Assembly (NCBI GenBank): GCA_050330975.1
Contig: JBHJHK010000119.1
Coordinates: forward strand, 1 to 9,147
Direction: 5' to 3'
Length of the DNA: 9,147 bases
From: JBHJHK01 sp050330975
GTDB lineage: Bacteria > Pseudomonadota > Gammaproteobacteria > Competibacterales > Competibacteraceae
In this document: one piece after another, positions 6,129 through 9,147 of the stretch
Numbering within the stretch: position 1 is the first letter of the stretch
Layout of the letters: each line of letters opens with the position of its first letter
Translations under genes and position numbers: made by a program
The notes under the pieces: model-generated
Databases searched by the model: none
Told to the model about the DNA's origin: nothing
Seen by the model: only the letters and a program-made list of their open reading frames with translations

Positions 6129-7919
6129 CTATTCCTCTTCGTCGTGGGGGGGGATGATTTTCAATACCTCCTCGACGGTGGTCACCCCGTTGAGCACCTG
6201 GTTGATAGCACTCACCCGCAGCGGTTGCATGCCCTCGCGCACGGCCAGCTGGCGCAGTCTGTTGGTGTCGGGGTGCTCGTTCAAGGCCGACTTGAGGGAG
6301 CCGTTTAGGGCGAGGATTTCATAGAGGGCAACCCGTCCCCGGTAGCCCGTGTCCCGGCACTCGGGACATCCCCTGGCAATGGCCACGCGACTGGGGGTGG
6401 GACGGCGATAGGGATGAATGAGAGTTTCCCACAGAGCGGGATCGACGGTGCCAACCCCCTTGCAGTGGGGGCATAGGGTGCGCACCAGTCGCTGGGCCAT
6501 AACACCGGCCAAGGTGGCCTGGAGCAAGTAGTGGGGCAAGCCCAAGTCCATCAGGCGGCTCACCGCCGACGGGGCGTCGTTGGTGTGGAGGGTCGACAAC
6601 ACCAAGTGGCCGGTGAGGCTGGCTTGGATGGCCATCTGGGCCGTCTCCAGGTCGCGAATCTCCCCCACCATGATGATGTCGGGGTCCTGGCGCAACAGGG
6701 CGCGCAACCCCTGGGCAAATCCCAAATCGATGGCCGGCTGCACCTGGGTTTGGTTCAATGCCGGGTTCACCAATTCAATGGGGTCTTCCACGGTGCAGAT
6801 GTTCACCTCGGGGCGGGCCAAGGCCTGGAGGGTGGCGTACAAGGTGGTGGTCTTACCCGACCCCGTGGGACCGGTGACCAAGACGATGCCGTTGGGTCGG
6901 TCGATGAGCTGGCGCCACAGGAGTTCCTCGTCGGCGGAGAACCCCAGCTGGTCAAAACTCTTCACCACGACGTCGGGGTCGAAGATCCGCGCCACACACT
7001 TCTCGCCAAAGGCGGTGGCCATGGTGGCGACCCGCAACTCCACCTCCCGGCCCGACGGCGACCGGGTTTTGATCCGGCCGTCCTGGGGACGGCGCTTTTC
7101 GGCCACGTCCAAGCGGGACAAAATCTTCACCCGGCTGGTGAGGGCCCGCATCACCGTCGGGGGCATACGGTAGACCTTGTGCATCACCCCGTCGATGCGA
7201 AACCGAATGCTTCCCTCGTCGCGCCGGGGCTCGAGGTGGATGTCGCTGGCGCGCTGTTCAAAGGCGTACTGGAACAGCCAGTCGCACAGTTGGACGATGG
7301 GCTGGTCTTCGGCGCCGAGGTCGGACCCCTCCCCCAGCTCCCAAAGCTGCTCGAAATTGTTGATGCCGTCGGGTCGATCCCCTTCCTGGGCCCCCTGGAC
7401 CGAGCGCGCCAGGCTGTGGAACTCCATGATGTAGCGGTCGAGATCCAAAGGATTGATGACCACCCGCGCGATGTCCTTGCGCAACAACGTGCCCAAGTCC
7501 TTGAGCCACTCGGTGACAAAGGGCTCGGTGGTGGCAAAGGTGACGCTGGAACTGTCGACGGCCACCGGCAAAATCTTGTAGCGCCGGGCGTAACTCTGGG
7601 AGACCAGGTTGCAGACCGACGACATATCGAGTTTGAGGGGGTCGATGCGCAGATAGGGCAAATCGGCCTTCTTGGCCAACCACTGGGTCAGGCGCTCGAG
7701 GCTCAAGACCGTATCGGGGGATTGGGCACTGGAGAGCTTCTGGTTGGCGACCAGCACCAGGGGATGGAGCTCCCGCTGGCCGCGCCAGCGGCAGCGGGCG
7801 AGGGTGTTTTCGCTGTCCTTGGCGGTGATGAGGCCATCGGCCACCAAGTGATCCAGGATGTCTTTGAGGCCCCGGGGCCCCGGGGCAAAAGCGGGTTGGG
7901 GGGCGACGACATCGAGCAC
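6129..7919 (-). CDS. GspE/PilB-family secretion ATPase (type II secretion / type IV pilus assembly)
   Basis: 596 residues from GTG 7919. An N-terminal GspE/MshE-type domain (DLPYLRIDP... region, about residues 86-135) precedes the RecA-like motor. The motor has the Asp box ASDIHLEPR at 224-232, Walker A GPTGSGKT at 350-357, VEDPIE at 377-382, Walker B QDPDIIMVGEIRD at 411-423 and the His box LTGHLVLSTLHTND at 435-448. A tetracysteine zinc site is formed by CPHC (483-486) and CPEC (518-521). All catalytic elements are intact. Such hexameric cytoplasmic ATPases drive pilus or pseudopilus extension with a PilC/GspF platform protein. GTG 7919 is chosen because AAGGAG sits 7 bases upstream; the frame stays open to 8060 and beyond, but that extension looks non-coding and overlaps the end of the upstream remnant. 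No gspF/pilC or prepilin peptidase gene adjoins it, so I leave the symbol blank between pilB, gspE and mshE. The pilin at 904-1341 is a possible substrate by inference only. Confidence 0.93.
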   Translation of the reverse strand: MLDVVAPQPAFAPGPRGLKDILDHLVADGLITAKDSENTLARCRWRGQRELHPLVLVANQKLSSAQSPDTVLSLERLTQWLAKKADLPYLRIDPLKLDMSSVCNLVSQSYARRYKILPVAVDSSSVTFATTEPFVTEWLKDLGTLLRKDIARVVINPLDLDRYIMEFHSLARSVQGAQEGDRPDGINNFEQLWELGEGSDLGAEDQPIVQLCDWLFQYAFEQRASDIHLEPRRDEGSIRFRIDGVMHKVYRMPPTVMRALTSRVKILSRLDVAEKRRPQDGRIKTRSPSGREVELRVATMATAFGEKCVARIFDPDVVVKSFDQLGFSADEELLWRQLIDRPNGIVLVTGPTGSGKTTTLYATLQALARPEVNICTVEDPIELVNPALNQTQVQPAIDLGFAQGLRALLRQDPDIIMVGEIRDLETAQMAIQASLTGHLVLSTLHTNDAPSAVSRLMDLGLPHYLLQATLAGVMAQRLVRTLCPHCKGVGTVDPALWETLIHPYRRPTPSRVAIARGCPECRDTGYRGRVALYEILALNGSLKSALNEHPDTNRLRQLAVREGMQPLRVSAINQVLNGVTTVEEVLKIIPPHDEEE

Positions 7920-7926
7920 CGGGAAT

Positions 7927-7932
7927 CTCCTT
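7927..7932 (-). promoter_or_regulatory. Shine-Dalgarno site deciding the ATPase start
   Basis: AAGGAG on the minus strand, 7 bases before GTG 7919. It supports a 596-residue protein rather than the 643-residue maximal frame from 8060. Confidence 0.7.
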
Positions 7933-8052
7933 GGCGAGGGACAAAAATCGCCGCAATTCAAACCCGCGGCGATGGCGTCCGTGGAAAGCCATGGTAAACC
8001 CAACCCCGCCCCTCTCCAAGGGTCTTTGAGCAATGGCCCCAGGGCCTTGCCC

Positions 8053-8271
8053 CTAGCCAAAGAGCTGGCGGGGCAACCAAAGGGCCAATGCGGGGAACAA
8101 CAGCAACAGGATCAAGCCCACCATCTGGAGGACCATGAACTGCAACATGCCCCGATAGATCTGGCCGATGCCCCAACCGGGAACCGCTGCCTTCGGGTAG
8201 TAGGCAGCCACGGCCACCGGCGAGAGAAAGGCGGTTTGGAGGTTGACGGCCACCAGCGTGCTCACCAACAG
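8053..8271 (-). pseudogene. C-terminal remnant of a TRAP transporter large permease (DctM-like)
   Basis: About 72 residues ending at TAG 8053-8055 resemble the end of TRAP large membrane subunits: LVAVNLQTAFLSP, then AAYY, QIYRGMLQFMVLQ, and a final hydrophobic helix with FPALALWLPRQLFG. A complete DctM is about 430 residues with many helices; here the homologous part begins abruptly near 8271. The frame continues upstream to 8421 but reads as Arg/Pro-rich, non-membrane sequence. I found no other minus-strand frame upstream that continues the permease, and no DctP or DctQ gene is near. Small changes also suggest decay, such as one Pro where the family usually has Pro-Pro after the FLS/T position. 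Most likely the 5' part was deleted or replaced; a translated short protein from TTG 8421 is possible but unlikely to function. It sits between the adhesin gene and the ATPase gene, all on the same strand. Confidence 0.75.
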
Positions 8272-8412
8272 AGTCTGAAACAACCCGATGCGCACACGCC
8301 AACGGGGGTGTAGAGCCTTCCTTGGACCCGTGCTGGCGGCGTCTAACAGTCTTTGCTGGGGTGTCCGCGGTCGCGATCCATCGAGGCCTCGGACCCGGGA
8401 GGGGTGGGGGGA

Positions 8413-8440
8413 GGTGCCCAATAATCAACCACGGGGCACC
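8413..8440. repeat. Inverted repeat (7-bp stem) overlapping the first tandem repeat unit
   Basis: GGTGCCC at 8413-8419 is the exact reverse complement of GGGCACC at 8434-8440, leaving a 14-base loop. The same GGGCACC also occurs in the other two repeat copies, so alternative pairings are possible. It lies shortly downstream of the adhesin stop in the direction of transcription and could act as an RNA 3' hairpin, although no T run follows. Confidence 0.45.
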
Positions 8441-8476
8441 AATCAACCACGGGGCACCAATCAACCACGGGGCACC
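8423..8476. repeat. Three perfect tandem copies of an 18-bp unit
   Basis: The unit AATCAACCACGGGGCACC occurs at 8423-8440, 8441-8458 and 8459-8476 with no mismatch. It lies between the adhesin stop codon and the TRAP-permease remnant, outside any gene I accept. The unit is a multiple of three, so it creates repeated hexapeptides in shadow frames (NQPRGT on plus). Perfect identity indicates recent expansion by slippage, or an assembly effect. Confidence 0.95.
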
Positions 8477-8497
8477 AGGATAGAGCGAGCAGGGCGT

Positions 8498-9147
8498 CTA
8501 ACTGCGACAGCGGCTGAGACCCGGGGTGACCAGGGCCAGGTCTGGCGCGGGCGGGGGATCGGGGTCGGCCGCGGGATGGGCGCGAGCCACCTGAGCCCCA
8601 TCAAGGCTCAAGGGCGGGGGCTCGGACAACAAGGCGAGGCTGTCGCTGAGGCGAAACCCCGGGGGGGACGGCGCCAGCCGCATCCCAGCCACCGCAAACT
8701 GGCTCTCCCGGGCGCTGGGACGACAGCCATCCCCCAGGACTTCGCCCTGAAAGAAGGCCGTCGCCAACCCCACTAGGGCGGGGTTGAGGTCCACCTCGGG
8801 GGCGTTGACCGCCACCGTGCCGGCGTTGCCCGCCACGTTGGACGAGGCGTCGAGGACCGTGTCGGCGCTGCGCAGGAACACTTCCGCATCCAACAGGATA
8901 TTGCCCCCCACCCCCTGATCGGCCCGGGCGACAATGGCGGTGCCCTCCAAGGCGGTGACGCTGTCGGCGGCAATGGCGATATTGCCACCTCCCTCCACGC
9001 CACTGGCCACCGAGGTGTTCAACACTGCACCCGTCAGCGCCACACTGCCGGCGTCGATGGCAATATTCCCCCCGCCGGGGGGCCGCGCCGGGGGCCCCCC
9101 CCCCCGGCCCGCCGCCCGGCCCCGCGGCGCGGCGGGGGGGCGGGCGC
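8498..9147 (-). CDS. Filamentous-haemagglutinin/two-partner-secretion-type exoprotein, C-terminal part; 5' end outside window
   Basis: The minus-strand frame is open from the window end to TAG 8498-8500, with about 189 residues that look genuine. It shows short beta-helix-like repeats (GGNIAIDAGSVALTG, GGNIAIAADSVTA, GGNILLDAEVFLRSA, AGTVAVNAPEVDLN), the pattern of secreted beta-helical adhesins. A C-terminal segment follows, with GCRPSARESQFAVAGM about 75 residues from the end and then a proline-rich tail. Similar Cys-containing tails end cyanobacterial and gammaproteobacterial exoproteins with an N-terminal haemagglutinin activity domain. Such proteins cross the outer membrane through a TpsB/FhaC partner, which is not visible here. 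Beyond about 9068 the translation becomes Pro/Arg/Gly-only and is unreliable. An adhesin or surface role is inferred from the fold; the N-terminal TPS domain is outside the window. GTG 9043 is inside the repeats and is not the start. Confidence 0.75.
   Translation of the reverse strand, partial: ARPPAAPRGRAAGRGGGPPARPPGGGNIAIDAGSVALTGAVLNTSVASGVEGGGNIAIAADSVTALEGTAIVARADQGVGGNILLDAEVFLRSADTVLDASSNVAGNAGTVAVNAPEVDLNPALVGLATAFFQGEVLGDGCRPSARESQFAVAGMRLAPSPPGFRLSDSLALLSEPPPLSLDGAQVARAHPAADPDPPPAPDLALVTPGLSRCRS
9068..9147. other. 80-base stretch of pure G/C at the window end, probable low-quality sequence
   Basis: No A or T occurs in the last 80 bases, which include a run of 13 C. Immediately before it the adhesin repeats read normally (GGNIAIDA). 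Genuine coding DNA of this gene elsewhere contains A/T throughout, so this looks like an assembly-end or base-calling artefact rather than biology. Confidence 0.7.

Larger units (their letters stand above)
8272..8497. other. Non-coding junction between the TRAP remnant and the adhesin gene
   Basis: This stretch holds the tandem and inverted repeats and otherwise GC-rich DNA with no recognisable coding content in any frame. The permease homology stops at its left edge and the adhesin stop is at its right edge. No terminal inverted repeats, target duplication or transposase were seen that would identify a mobile element. Confidence 0.5.

Noticed and set aside
6531..7997. 488-codon open frame on the plus strand opposite the ATPase gene
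   Set aside because: It is antisense to an intact GspE/PilB-type ATPase. Its Gly/His/Gln-rich translation shows no domain, as expected for the complement of GC-rich codons.
7920..8060. 47-residue N-terminal extension of the ATPase
   Set aside because: No homology to the family N-terminus, overlap with the upstream remnant's end, and a strong Shine-Dalgarno site at the internal GTG.
8423..8476. Possible CRISPR array
   Set aside because: The units are directly adjacent with no spacers and only 18 bp long, and no cas genes are present.
8288..8776. Plus-strand ORF containing the repeated hexapeptide NQPRGT
   Set aside because: The repeat arises from the 18-bp tandem units, and most of the frame is antisense to the adhesin C-terminus; no ribosome site or domain.

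Overview
This window is GC-rich accessory DNA from a Gram-negative bacterium. It has a type IVa-type pilin, a GspE/PilB-family secretion ATPase, the end of a two-partner-secretion-type adhesin, a TRAP-permease remnant and an acyl-CoA ligase/PLP decarboxylase pair of the kind found near exosortase A systems. I infer a gammaproteobacterium, possibly sulfur- or iron-oxidising, but no gene here fixes the taxon. GTG and TTG starts are frequent.

Layout: (1) Bases 1-612 (+) hold the C-terminal half of an M20-family amidase (hydantoinase/carbamoylase type), cut by the window edge. (2) Bases 904-1341 (-) encode a major-type type IV pilin in a distinctly less GC-rich island. (3) Bases 1589-4479 (-) are a tight two-gene operon, an AMP-forming ligase followed by a fold-III PLP decarboxylase, joined by a 4-base GTGA overlap. 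(4) Bases 4608-5771 (+) encode an FAD/NAD(P) oxidoreductase of the type II NADH dehydrogenase family, transcribed divergently from the ligase. A likely 66-residue small protein with a strong Shine-Dalgarno site follows. (5) Bases 6129-7919 (-) encode the GspE/PilB-type ATPase. (6) Bases 8053 to about 8271 (-) are the tail of a TRAP transporter large permease whose front is missing. (7) Three perfect 18-bp tandem repeats lie at 8423-8476. (8) From 8498 to the window end (-) is the C-terminal part of a repetitive filamentous-haemagglutinin/TPS-type exoprotein, running into 80 bases of pure G/C that look like a sequencing or assembly artefact.

Working together: the ligase and decarboxylase very probably act in one pathway, activating a carboxylic acid and decarboxylating an amino-acid-like substrate, and are inferred to belong to exopolysaccharide or cell-surface biosynthesis. 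Pilin, ATPase and adhesin share a surface/export theme, but they are not one operon, and no pilC, pilD, exosortase or TPS transporter is present. I found no CRISPR array, tRNA, rRNA, transposase, defence system or clearly unprecedented system. The best leads are the exosortase-type pair beside a pilin, the decayed TRAP gene next to the tandem repeat, and the small ORFs.
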